Both the position numbers and the translations under genes were made by a program. Under the pieces are notes generated by a model that saw only the letters and a program-made list of their open reading frames with translations, was not told where the DNA came from and searched no databases. Shown here piece after piece: positions 44,840 through 55,698 of a stretch of 64,000 nt of DNA (within the stretch, counting starts at the first letter, position 1; the number at the start of each line of letters is the position of its first letter). Origin of the DNA: Papio anubis. Taxonomy: Eukaryota > Chordata > Mammalia > Primates > Cercopithecidae. The stretch is from positions 5,971,771-6,035,770 of the forward strand of contig NC_044978.1 in assembly GCF_008728515.1 (NCBI RefSeq), read 5' to 3'.

Positions 44840-45625
44840 AAAGACAATACTTCTGGTACAGAATGAACATCGGAGGGGGAAAGGTAATACTTATTTTAAA
44901 TATGTTTGGTCTTTAAGAATGAATGAAAAGGAATTGGTGATTTTCTTACCCACGTGCAGGAGATTTAGCCCTAGTGAAGTTCATCTCACTTTTTACACTA
45001 ATTCCAAGTAGATCATGGATCCAACACCACGGATCATTTTTTCCCCAGGTTTGTGCATCATGTTCCAATATTCTTGCCTACTGAAGTCTGTGAAATGTGG
45101 TTAATTTTAATGAGAGATTCTAATGAAATCATTTAGCAGTGCAAGCACAGTAACCTCTTTTTCTTCCCAGGTCTCCCTCCTTTGGAACTAGTCTCTTGGG
45201 TTGAGTCCAATAAGCACATCATCTTCCCCAGCTCTACAGACTGGCCCCAGTTTTGGGATCTTTCAGAATTTTCCATTTTGCGATTTCTTAGCTTTGTGTG
45301 TTAGGGAAGTTTGAACTTCTTCATTTGCATTGTCGCCTTAATTAACATGGCTGGGGCCAGAATCCAATAGCCCACATTAGTCAACACTGGACAAGGAGGA
45401 AGAGTCGGAGGTGCATGATCTCAGCTCTGAGGGTTATGCATTCTCCCTGCTAGTGTCCCAGAAACACTTCAGTCCTCGGGAGTTTCAGCAGAAAAAGCCC
45501 TCATGAATCTAGGGAACAGCATCAGCTACATGAGTTTTTTTAAAGCGGATTTTTGTCCCCAGATACTGCTCAGCCTCTTCAATTATACTTCTTAATTTTA
45601 AAACATTACAAACTCTTTCTTGTCT
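44840..45625. other. Unique block with homeodomain/POU-like motifs
   Basis: This is a repeat-free stretch. ATTTGCAT lies at 45323-45330 and TTAATTAA follows within 15 bases. Whether it is conserved cannot be judged from one genome. Confidence 0.4.
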
Positions 45626-45644
45626 TTTTTTTTCTTTTTTCTTT

Positions 45645-45678
<34 letters not shown>

Positions 45679-45975
45679 AGACAGGGCCTCACTCCATCAC
45701 CCAGGCTGGAGTGCAATAGTGCAGTCACAGCTCACTGCAGCTTCCAACACCTGGGCTCAAGAGATTCTCTAGCTTCAGCCTTCTGAGTAGCTGGGACTTT
45801 AGGTGCGTGGCACATGGCTATTTTTTTTCTTTTCTTTTTTTTTCTTCTTGTTGTTGTTGTAGAGATGAGGGTTTCACTATGTTACCCAGACTGGTCTTGA
45901 ACTCCTGGCCTCAAATGATCCTCCCACCTCAGTCTCTCAAAGTGCCAGGATTACAGCTATGAGCCTGGTCTGGCC
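45626..45975 (-). mobile_element. Alu (J-like) with long T tract and expanded linker
   Basis: A reverse-strand Alu preceded by more than 30 T. The linker between arms is widened by TTTTCTTTTC and TTGTTGTTGTTG repeats. Confidence 0.9.
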
Positions 45976-45979
45976 AACT

Positions 45980-46342
45980 TTCTTTTTTTCACAACTATTT
46001 TTTATATGAAGATTTGGCCCTTAGTATTAGAGCCTGGAAAGAGGAAGGGGGAAGGAAGGATGGAGAGAAGTTGGTTAATAGATACAGAATTACAGCTAGA
46101 TAGAAGAAATGAGCTCTGGAGTTTTGTAGCACTGTAGGATAAATACGGTTATCATTTATTATGTACTCTCAAAAAGCTAGAAGAGATGATTTTGAATGTT
46201 CACAACACAGAGAAATGATAATTGTTTGAGGTAATGGATATTCAAATTAACCTGATATGATCATTATACATTGTACACATGTAATGAAATATCATTCCAT
46301 ATCCTATGAGTATGTACAATTATCATGTGTCAACTAAAAATA
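45980..46342 (+). mobile_element. L1MA/MB-like 3' end
   Basis: Very characteristic text: AAAAAGCTAGAAGAGATGAT, then TGATATGATCATTATACATT, then ATCATGTGTCAACTAAAAAT. Only the 3' UTR is present. Confidence 0.75.
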
Positions 46343-47375
46343 AAACAAAACAGCATTTATCCCTCAAAATCAAATTTTTAAAAAGAGAACAATTATGCCA
46401 TATCCTCTTAGGACTCTGAATCTCAGTGTGTTACCTACATGAAGGATTTTTTACAACTCTAGGTGTAAGTGGAAAGAGGAAAGTAACCTGAAAATCATTG
46501 CCTGACATTGCCATGTGCTCCGTGTAAGCACTGAAATTACTCAAGGGGAAGGATTTGGTCTCTTTCTCTGAACCTACATAGAACTTGTCGATTTAATTTA
46601 ATTTAAATTTATTTTAACCTACAATTTTTATTTTAATTCATTATCACACCAATATCATAGTGAGAGAGCTGGGCTATCAGAGTGCGTGAAGGTTAATTCC
46701 GTATCTATTGTATATTTACAATATTTCATCAGAAATCTAAGGCTTGGTGAAATGTTGCAGCACATAACCCCGACACATTCTAATTCCAACTCGTCAAATT
46801 ACTAAAGTCAGAGCAACGTATTGCAGTTTCATGTTTTTCAATTTATAAAACAAGAATTGACCTCTTTTACCCCTGTACTGAAAGTGTGGACAGAGTTTTA
46901 CAGACACAGCTTGCTAATTAATTGCTTAATAATCTTGCATTGATTTATGCCACTGTAGCAATTTTATGCTGGTTTTTCCAGTATCAAAGCAGAGGTGTGG
47001 CTGTTCTGTTAAAATGACCATTATGCAAGTTCCAACTTTAAACAACTCTGCTTACCAGTATTTGCAAACTGAAACATCCCCTTAAAACCAATGCAAACAT
47101 CCAGGGGAGGACTTTATATATATATATATAACCTTTACTTGAAGAGATTTTCATTTTCTCCCATAAAGTGTAACAATGGTAAATCCCATTGTTTGCAAAT
47201 CACTATATAGTAAATGTTTATACTAATTTCTCATATACTCAAGCCAAAAATTTTTTAAAGCTCCACATTCTTCAACTTCCCCCATAATGTTTCTGATTTA
47301 ATGGCAAGATTTATAAGCTGTGAAGATTAGGAGGATCTTATAAAGTATCCAGTCCTTCTCACCTCTCAAAATTTT
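46343..47375. other. AT-rich unique block
   Basis: No repeat is recognised in about 1 kb apart from TATATATATATATA at 47118-47131. Motifs such as GCTAATTAATTGCTTAA (46910-46926) and ATTATGCAAG (47022-47031) look like homeodomain or C/EBP-type sites. Confidence 0.4.
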
Positions 47376-47380
47376 CTATG

Positions 47381-47689
47381 GTTTTTTTTTTTTTTTTTTT
47401 TTTTTTTTGAGACGGAGTCTTGCTCTGTCGCCCAGGCTGGAGTGCAGTGGCGCGATCTCGGCTCACTGCAAGCTCCGCCTCCTGGGTTCCGGCCATTCTC
47501 CTGCCTCAGCCTCCCGAGTAGCTGGGACTACAGGTGCCCAACACCACGCCCGGCTAATTTTTTGCATTTTTAGTAGAGACGAGGTTTCACCGTGTTAGCC
47601 AGGATGGTCTCGATCTCCTGACCTCGTGATCCACCCATCTCGGCCTCCCAAAGTGCTGGGATTACAGGCGTGAGCCACTGCGCCCGGCC
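47381..47689 (-). mobile_element. AluY
   Basis: A well-preserved reverse-strand AluY: GCAAGCTCCGCCTCCTGGG, GGTCTCGATCTCCTGACCTC and GCGCCCGGCC. Confidence 0.94.
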
Positions 47690-47708
47690 TTCTGTGGTAT
47701 TTTTAATT

Positions 47709-48003
47709 TTTTTTTTTTTTTAAGACGGAGATTTGCTCTTGTTGCCCAGGCTAGAGTACAATGTCTCAATCTTGGCTCGCTGCAACCTCTGCCTCCCGGG
47801 TTCAAGCGATTCTCCTGCCTCAGCCTCTCAAGTAGCTGGGATTACAGGCATGCACCACCACGCCCAGCTAATTTTTGTATTTTTAGTAGAAAAGGGTTTC
47901 ACCATGTTGGCCAGGCTGGTCTCGAACTCCTGACCTCAGGTGATCCACCCACCTCAGCCTCCCAAAGTGCTGGGATGACTGGTGTGAGCCACTGCGCCCA
48001 GCC
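47709..48003 (-). mobile_element. Alu (S-like)
   Basis: A second reverse-strand Alu 20 bases after the previous one, from AAGACGGAGATTTGCTC to TGCGCCCAGCC. Confidence 0.94.
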
Positions 48004-48245
48004 TGATTTTGGGAAATTTTTAATAATAAAGCTTAAAAGCTATTTTTTCCACCTTGGTGGCTACAAGTAGAATTTTTTAAATTAACATTAAATCAAGAAG
48101 TTCTTAGTCTCCGTTAATTAAGCTTTTTTTGATGCCCACAGTATACAGAAGTCTCTTTAAATCTCATTTAAATGACATCACATGAACTATTTCTTCTTAC
48201 TTTTGCTGTAGATTGATGCTTTCTGAGACATTTAGAAGCATAGAG

Positions 48246-48447
48246 TTGCCAAATAAAATACCAGACATCCAGTTAAATTTGAATTTCAGATAAACAATGA
48301 ATTTGAATTTCAGATAAATAATGAAAATATTTTTAATATGAATATGTCCCAAATATTGCTTGGGATATACTTATACTAAATTTCTTTTCATGATTCATCT
48401 ATTAATAAAATCCAAATTTAACTGGGTATCCTGTGTTTTATAAAACA
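48246..48447. mobile_element. Palindromic MITE-like element
   Basis: The left arm has CCAGACATCCAGTTAAATTT. The right arm has AAATTTAACTGGGTATCCTG, its near-exact inverse. The left arm also holds a tandem duplication of AATTTGAATTTCAGATAAA. I recognise it as a widespread palindromic repeat but cannot give the family name. Confidence 0.6.
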
Positions 48448-48449
48448 GT

Positions 48450-48810
48450 TTGAAGATACTCATGGACTATAAAATTCCACCACGTTTAGTGCGCAGTTCA
48501 ATGGGGTTTAACACATTCACAGAGTTACTCGACCATTACCACAATGTAATTTTAAAACATTGTTACCACCCAAAAAGAACCCCTGTGGCTGTCATCAAGC
48601 CACTCCCCATCCCTGCTCCGTCATTCTGCAGCCCCGAATGGCCAATAGTTTATTTTCTGTCTTTATAGATTTTCCCATTCTGGACATTTCACATACATGG
48701 ACTCACGAAGTATATGGTCTTTTTTGTGACTGGCCTCTTTCACTCAGCAGGCTTCCACGGCTCACCCATGTTGTGGCATGTGTCGGCGTACGCTGCATTT
48801 TTATTTGCGA
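48450..48810 (-). mobile_element. L1M 3' UTR fragment
   Basis: Minus-strand old L1 text: CAGTTCAATGGGGTTTAAC, then GACATTTCACATACATGGAC, then TTGTGGCATGTGTCGG. Confidence 0.62.
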
Positions 48811-49208
48811 AGCCTGGCACCCCTAATCATAGGCATACAGAACAGAACCCTTTTGCCTACAAGAAGGCCAAGGACTGATCTTCACCGCCAGACGCAGAGC
48901 CTAACATCCCTGGAGCTGCTTCCAAATCTCTTACTTCTCCTTTGCACTCCCGGAGTTTCTCATTCTGGATTTGGAGACCTGGGCCCAAGGAAAGCCCCAA
49001 GGAAACAGGACTGGGGCGGCTCGTGGAGAAGTCGCTGGGAGGCCGAGGGAAAGGATGCCGAAAGGCGGGCGCCCCAGTTCAGGACCTGAAGCAGCCTGAA
49101 ATAGCGGTCCGCCTTCCCTACTTCCCTAGGGTTTGGGGATCGCTTCTGCCCTTCTCTTTTAGATCTCCCCTTGATGTCCGCTGTCGGCAGATTTTCCCTC
49201 CATGGAAA
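48811..49208. other. Small GC-rich, CpG-containing patch
   Basis: CpGs cluster at about 48985-49120 in otherwise AT-rich DNA. A plus-strand frame at 48942-49301 is probably not coding: it runs on into a duplicated transposon end. Confidence 0.45.
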
Positions 49209-49443
49209 TACAGTATTATAATCTCACGGGACCATTACAGTATTATAATCTCACGGGACCATGATTGGATATTGGTTACTCAAAATGTGATTATGCCATG
49301 AATGACTGTATACGGGCGTTCGCAAGCATATATGCATGTGTACTCTCACACCAATGCCAACACATATGTATGTGTACACACAGATCCCTTCTCCTGCTTT
49401 TTACGAAAATTAACTCCTCTAATTTGTCTGCAGAGCTCTTTCA
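49209..49443 (+). repeat. Local duplication, copy A
   Basis: It is homologous to 52661-52876 in the same orientation. It starts inside the 3' part of a TA-flanked DNA transposon and continues into that element's flank. The first 27 bases are tandemly doubled (49209-49235, 49236-49262). It lacks the transposon's 5' part, so it derives from the 52.7 kb locus. Confidence 0.88.
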
Positions 49444-49445
49444 AA

Positions 49446-50225
49446 CCCAGGGAGGAAGGGTAAGTACACGGTGGGACTGCCTCACCATCCGGGCTTGATT
49501 TCGCATCTGCCACAGTTGCTGTTTCCCTACCCTGTCCCCAGCCTTCCCCAGGCCCCAGCCCAGACTCCCCACCGCCGCTCCCTCCCTGCGGATGTCAGCG
49601 ACTCTCACGGATGTGGCCACGAAGATAGCGCCTCCTGCTCCTGGCCTTGGGAACTGCAGTCCACGCACAACCAACACTGCTGTCACCGCGCCAGGACGTT
49701 CCTTTCAGGTTAAGGAGGACAAAGCTTTAAAACCTCAGCAAACAGCTCACCCAAATGATCTTTCTTTCTTGGTTTGTTGTTGTTGTTTGTTTGTTTTTCT
49801 TTGTGTGACTTGACTTTTTGCCTTCCTCGAGTTAGAGACGTTTACTATCTTCCCCTGGGCAGAAGGTAGGTGCCACCTGAGAAGGGAGGCAAGAGGCCTT
49901 GCCTGGCAGGGATATGAGCCACAAGGCCAGCCTCGCCTTCTACCTTGCATGACAGGACACTCGGTGCGGGCTCCGGAGAATCCGGGACACCGCCCCACAC
50001 CCTCTACTTGTAAAACATGTATTTCAAATTCCATGTCGCTTTCCGTTTAAGCCTTCCGCAAAGCCATAGCCAGCATCCCCAGCTTCCCCGGGGCCCCTCA
50101 TTCCAACATTTCTTTCTCCCACAGAGAAAGTAACCTGGTCTCACCCCAAACTACATGCTCAGCTGGTGGAGTGCATTTTTATCAAATTAAAAGAAAAAAA
50201 AAAGAAACCACTATCAGTCTTCATA
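49446..50225. other. Unique GC-moderate sequence
   Basis: A second CpG cluster lies at about 49570-49695. A GTT/GTTT simple repeat is at about 49771-49800. No exon was recognised. Confidence 0.42.
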
Positions 50226-50227
50226 AA

Positions 50228-50290
50228 CTTTTTTTTTTTCCCGAGACAGAGTCTTGCTCTGTCACCCAGGCTGGAGTGCAGTGGCGCAAT
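50228..50290 (-). mobile_element. Alu right-arm stub
   Basis: Only about 60 bases of a reverse-strand Alu (GAGACAGAGTCTTGCTC to GCAGTGGCGCAATTGG) are present. Then 90 bases of unrelated sequence follow before a complete Alu. Confidence 0.85.
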
Positions 50291-50380
50291 TGGAGGTCAG
50301 CTTTCATGCAATGCTTATCGAATGCATTTCAGGGGAGTCCCGGCTTGGCTAACTTGTTCCCAGCCTTCAGTTTGTTTGTT

Positions 50381-50665
50381 TGCTTTTTTGAGACAGGGTC
50401 TCACTGTTGTCCAGGCTGGAAGTGCAGTGGTGTGATCTTGGCTCATTGCAGTCTTTGCCTCCAAATCCAGAATCAAGCGATTCTCCTGCCACGGCCTCCT
50501 GAGTAGCTAGGACTCCAGGCGCCTGCCACCATGCCTGGCCAAATTTTATAGAGATGGGGTTTCACCATGTTGGCCAGGCTGGTCTCGAACTCCTGCCTCA
50601 AGCGATCTGCCCGTCTCAGCCTCCCAAAGTGCTGGGATTACAGGCGCAAGGCACTGTGCCCGGCC
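50381..50665 (-). mobile_element. Alu
   Basis: A reverse-strand Alu from TTTTTTGAGACAGGGTCTC to GTGCCCGGCC, with small internal losses. Confidence 0.92.
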
Positions 50666-51204
50666 CCAAACTGTAGTTTCTTAAGGTGTTGTATTTTTAG
50701 TTCCCAATCCACTTCAGATTCCAAATATTTGTGGTTCCCAGGGAGCGGGCTGTCATGCTTTGTGGCTTGGCAGCCTGGAGGCAGCATTCTCACCTGTCAG
50801 CATTCTAGAAGTAAATGAAAGACTGAGGAGTAGGCTCCACGGTGGCTGAGTTTGGGCTAAAGGAAGTGTCGTTTATTCTGTGCCATGGGAACAAGACCAG
50901 CAAGCCATGCCACGCATCTGAGCCCACGGGGCCACAGAAGCCTCGAGGCTCTGCAGGGAGGCTGCCACCGGGTTCATGTCTCCCCAGCCACGGGACTCCA
51001 CCCTCAGCTTACTCCTGAGAGTCCTGCCCCATTAAGTGAAGAAAACACGAGCATTTCACAAGAGTTCATCACGTTCCCCAATTAACAACCACAAAATCTG
51101 TTGGGACTACATGCATATAGTATGGGTAAAACCGAAAAAAACCAAAAACTTAAAAGTGAGAAATGCATAAAAAACAAGACACAAAGACACTGAATCATCT
51201 AGAT
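50666..51204. other. Unique intergenic sequence
   Basis: Nothing recognised. Confidence 0.4.
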
Positions 51205-51533
51205 TTACTTTCTTTTTCTTTCTTTCTTTTTTTTTTTTTTTGAGACGGAGTCGATCTTGTCACCCAGGCTGGAGTGCAGTGGTGCAAACTCAGCTCACTG
51301 TAACTTCCACCTCCTGGATTCAGGCAATTCTCCTGCCTCAGCCTCCTGAGTAGCTGAGATTATAGGCGCCCACCACCATGCCCACCTACTTTTTTTTTTC
51401 TTTTTGTACTTTTCATAGATATGGAGTTTTGCCATATTGGCCAGGCCAGTCTCCAACTCTTGACCTCAGGTCATCTGCCCACCTCAGCCTCCCAAAGTGC
51501 TGGGATTACAGGCGAGAGCCACCGCTTCTGGCC
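51205..51533 (-). mobile_element. Alu (S-like)
   Basis: A reverse-strand Alu with a TTTC-rich tail, ending CGCTTCTGGCC. Confidence 0.93.
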
Positions 51534-51837
51534 AATTTACTTTCTATCCATGGGCCCATATGTAAAGATATATATGTGTATATATGTATCTCGGTAATTT
51601 CCAAACATATTATAATGAACCCTTATGTAGTTACCTCAGTAATTCCTGAACATATTTCCCTCAAAAGCCCACTTGTAAGGCACAAATTGCAGTTACTTTA
51701 CCCATCTACCCATCAATCGTATACTGAACATGCCTACAGTACATAAGGCACTGTGAAACTAGTACCTGAATTAAAAGTACTGAATGCATTCCTTGCAAGT
51801 ACATGTAATTCTAAACTATCTCAAAATTTTAATTAAA
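51534..51837. other. AT-rich unique sequence
   Basis: A short local repeat of (C)CTCAGTAATT/CTCGGTAATT with AAACATATT/GAACATATT occurs at about 51589-51655. Nothing else is recognised. Confidence 0.4.
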
Positions 51838-52130
51838 ACCAGTGCAGTGGCTCATGCCTGTAAGTCCGAGCACTTTGGGAGGCTAAGGTGGGTGGATTAC
51901 TTGAGCTCAGGACTTTGAGATCAGCCTGGGCAACATGGTGAAACCTCACATCCACAAAAAATACAAAAGTGAGCTGAGTGTGGTGGTGTGAGCCTGTAGT
52001 CCCAGCTATTCAGGAGGCTGAGGCCAGGGGATCGCTTGGGCCCAGGAGGTGGAGGCCGCAGTAAACAGTGATTGTGCCACTTCACTTCAGCCCTTCACTC
52101 AGTGACACAGCAAGACCCTGCCTCAAAAAA
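51838..52130 (+). mobile_element. Alu (J/S-like)
   Basis: A diverged forward Alu from CCAGTGCAGTGGCTCATG to an A-rich end. CAGCCCTTCACTCAGTGAC shows a small insertion. Confidence 0.9.
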
Positions 52131-52404
52131 ACGTGTTTTTAACTAAAAAATACCGAATTCCAACATTGTAAAGAAACCAGTGGCCTCATAAACAGTGAAT
52201 TCTCATAGCAAAAATTCCTGAGGAAGACAATGGCTCACTAATCCCTCCTACTTGGTAGAATGTTCTAACTTGGGCTCCGCTCATTGAACAAAGAGATAAG
52301 ATCATTCCAGCTGCATATCATTTACTGGACAGAGCTTATGAGAGAGTAAACCTTGGATATGGAGTGATTGGGGGACTGCCTCAAAGCACTTCTGTTCAAT
52401 ATTA

Positions 52405-52741
52405 CTGCGTCATGTGCTGCATAATGACAGGGTATGTTCTGAGAAATGTCTTTAGACAATACCGTTGTTGTATGAACATCACAGCGTGCACTTATATGCC
52501 TAGATGGTACAGCCTACTACACTCCTGGGCAATACGGTGGAGCCTATTGTTTAGGCTACAAATCTGTACAGCATGTGACCGTACTGAATACCACAGGCAA
52601 TTATTGTAACACAGTGGTATGTATTTGTGTGCCCTAAACCTAGAAAAGGTATAGTAAAAATACAGTATTATAATCTCACAGGACCATTATTGGATACGCA
52701 GTCTGTGGTTAATCAAAATGGGATTATGCCATGCATGACTG
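52405..52741 (+). mobile_element. TA-flanked DNA transposon (mariner/Tigger-like, non-autonomous)
   Basis: The termini CTGCGTCATGTGCTGCATAA and TTATGCCATGCATGACTG are imperfect inverted repeats. TA dinucleotides at 52403-52404 and 52742-52743 flank it. At 337 bp it has no transposase. The body (TACAGCCTACTACACTCCTG) belongs to a common primate repeat whose name I am not sure of. Confidence 0.7.
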
Positions 52742-52876
52742 TATATGTGTGTTCACAAGTATATATACATGTATACTCTCACACCAATGCCAACACATAT
52801 ACATGTGTACACACACAGCCCTTCTCCTGCTTTTTACTAAAATTAACTCCTCTAATTAATCTGTAGAGCTCTTTCA
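52661..52876 (+). repeat. Local duplication, copy B (source copy)
   Basis: It contains the last 80 bases of the transposon and 135 bases of its right flank. The flank phrases CACACCAATGCCAACACATA, CCCTTCTCCTGCTTTTTAC and AGAGCTCTTTCA occur in the same order in copy A. Confidence 0.88.
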
Positions 52877-52895
52877 GCTTGAAAATCCCAGGAAG

Positions 52896-53196
52896 GGCCG
52901 GGAGCAATGGCTCACGCCGGTAATCCCAACACTTTGGGAGGCCAAGACGGGCAGATCACCTGAGGTCACCAGTTCAAGACCAGCCTGGCCAACATCATGA
53001 AACCCCCATCTCTACTAAAAATACAAAAATCAGCCAGGCCTGGTGGCGTGTGCCTGTAATCCCAGCTACTTGGGAGGCTGAGGCAGGAGAATTGCTTGAA
53101 TCTCAGAGGCGGAGATTGCAGTCAGCCAAGATCGCGCCACTGCACTCCAGCGTGGGTGACAGAGCAAGACTCTGTCTCAAAAAAAAAAAAAAAAAG
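52896..53196 (+). mobile_element. Alu (S-like) next to the duplication
   Basis: A full-length forward Alu. GAAAATCCCAGGAAG on the left and GAAAATCCCAGGAGG on the right flank it. It sits just past the end of the duplicated segment and is absent from copy A. Confidence 0.93.
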
Positions 53197-54833
53197 AGAA
53201 AATCCCAGGAGGCTGTGTCAGGCTAGTCGGTGTCCCGCTCCACCTCGAGAAAATAGAACGCAGGACAGGGCAGATCCTTTAGAAAGGGACTTTGTGGATC
53301 CACAGTGCCAAAGGAAGTGAGCTCCAGTAGGGGTGAGTAGAAAGGGCGTGGTCAAACAGGAGGAAGAGTCAGGTGGGAGCTGTGAAGGCAGCAAAGTCAG
53401 GCTTGGCCGTGACTACCGTTTCCACAGAGCAAGGCCCAGACCTGCACGACTGGATTCAATGGCAAAGTTCTGAAAATATGCTCAACGAAAACAGTCTACT
53501 GACCCTCCTCTTAAAAGAAGTGATTGCAGGTCACAAGGAGGTTAGTATTTCAGCCTTCATTTTAATGCTTAGAGGAGTCTGCCTTTACATAGTTGACTCT
53601 CCTATTTGAGTGTTGAATTTTCGACTTCCTCTTTGTTGAATCCTGACAAAAAAGGGGCCAGAGGCAAATGAACATGGGAATCCAAGGCTCAGTCTTATAG
53701 GAACTGTGCATCCCATTATCACTTGCTCTTCTGCACATGATCAGACTCGGTCAAGAGAGTAACGCTACACCTGTCTACAGTTCAACTCTATAGCAAATGC
53801 CTACATGGGAACCAGGAAAGCGGAAAAGGGGCCTGGATGGGGCAGAATTCACAGGTATTAGAGAAACAGTGCCTGAGTTAGCGAGAGAGGGACAGACAGA
53901 CAGACAGACGGCCAGAGCTGCAGCATTGGCATCGGGCATCCATTCCAGTTAACTTGCAAAGCAGACACTCCCCATTTTTTAGAGTATGTGGGAGGGAGGC
54001 AAGGTCTTCTAAAGAGATTAATTAGTGAAGCTTGTGTGCTTCAGCACTGTGCTTTGAACAAGTGCATGGAGCTGTGATTAGTGAGAATAGCCTTAAAGGA
54101 ACAGGAAGGATTCGACTCAGAAAACAAGAGCCAGTAGCACACAGACGTCTCACTGAGACAGGGGCTGTGCCCTAAGCTGCAATGCTGAAATGCAATCAGC
54201 TAATCCTTCATTACAAGGGATAGGAAACCAATATCAAAATATAGAATTGTTAATGTCCCTCTCTAAATGAGCTATAATATTGTCTCGTTTAATTCAAGTT
54301 TACTCAGCAAATTCCAAAGTGGTAAACCTTTAGGATTCTGGCTTACTTCTGTGTGTGCTGCATACAACCTTTGCCTAAAATATACTTTACCCCATTCAAG
54401 AGAAGTCACGTGGTCTATCATAAAGACTAAAGCTAAATTCTACAGCTGTAACAAACATGGAGTTCTGGTTTCTAACTCACAGAAATTGAGAAATGAGAGA
54501 GAAGCTCCACACTAACCCAAATGCCCACAGCAGCAAGAAAGGACAAGTTACAGCCATAAATGGAAAGAAAACAGACAAACTCCAGTGTGCCAACCCGAGA
54601 ACCAGAGAGCACAGGCACTTAAAACCTCGTCACAGACCTTGGTGACAGATGACTGATGGGCTAGGTCTATAAAGGAAGTGCAGTTGGAGTTGTTATCTTT
54701 GATTTCAAAAAATTAAAAAGTGAGCAAAGAAATTTGGAAATATTTTTGGCCAAAGGGTCAAAGAAAAACAATTTGCGCCTTCTAGAAAATTGGCTATCTA
54801 GAGCACGTTGTCAAGGAATGTGGGCAATTAAGA
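53197..54833. other. Unique intergenic sequence
   Basis: No repeat was recognised except a (GACA)n stretch at 53891-53910. A 78-codon plus-strand frame at 53373-53609 has no recognisable similarity. Confidence 0.42.
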
Positions 54834-55273
54834 TGTGTACTAGGCTGAAGACTGTCCCCTCCCACCAAATTCATGTCCACCTGGAGCCTGCAAATATGAC
54901 CTTATTTGGAAGTAGGGTCATTGCAGATGTATTTCCAGTTATGATGAAGCCATACTGGATTAGGATGGGTCCTCATCTAATGACTGATGTCCCCTTAAGA
55001 AGAGGGAAATTTGGAAACAGTCACATAGAGGGAAGAGAGCTGAGATTGTAGTTATGCTGCCAAAAGCCAAGGAACACCAAGAATGGCCAGCAACTATCAG
55101 AAGCTAGGAAGAGTCAGGAAGGATTGCCCACAAGAACCTTCAGAGAGAGCTTAGGCTGTGGACACCTTGACTTCAGACTTCTGGCCGCCAGAACTGTAAG
55201 AGAATAAATTTATGTGTTGAAAGTCACTCAGTTTGTGGTACTTAGTTTTGGCAGCCCCTAGGAGACTAAGACA
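54834..55273 (+). mobile_element. MaLR-like LTR
   Basis: Pattern: CAAATTCATGTCCACCTGGA, GACCTTATTTGGAAGTAGGG, CAAGGAACACCAAGAATGGC, ACTTCTGGCCGCCAGAACTG, with an end at GGAGACTAAGACA. It is a typical solo LTR; the subfamily is not assigned. Confidence 0.6.
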
Positions 55274-55381
55274 GCAAGGTGCTATTCTGCCTAGTTCATT
55301 CAATTAATTCTGACAGTTGCTTTTGAAAACAGTAGATTTTGTTTGTTGAGTGGTTACCATTCTAAGCACTTTCCATGGGTC

Positions 55382-55698
55382 CACTCACTTAATCCTTACA
55401 ATAGCCCTCTGAGCTGGATATCACTATTATCAGATGAGAATATTTTCATCTATTTTTGAAACTCTGTTGTGACAGATGAGAACACAAGACAGAAGGAAGT
55501 TGAGGAACTTGCTCAAGTCCACTCAACTAGTGCATTTTGGAAAAAGAAATTGACTCAGGCAGGCTGACTGCAGATGACGCTGCACTGCCCATGTGACACA
55601 CTTTGCAGCCTAAGTCATCCAGATTTGTGGTTTTCACAGAGCAAATGATCCAGATAATTCTCTTAGCATCCTTGTGGATAATTCAGGTCACAGGTTAC
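55382..55698 (-). repeat. MIR plus flank, pair member 1
   Basis: The left two thirds are a minus-strand MIR (CACTTAATCCTTACAATAGC; GAGGAACTTGCTCAAGTCC). Homology to 56991-57280 continues beyond the MIR core through AAATGATCCAGATAATTCTC to GGATAATTCAGGTCACAG. Confidence 0.65.

Noticed and set aside
48942..49301. 119-codon plus-strand frame with a repeated peptide
   Set aside because: The repeated peptide comes from the 27-bp tandem doubling of a transposon end. No coding evidence.
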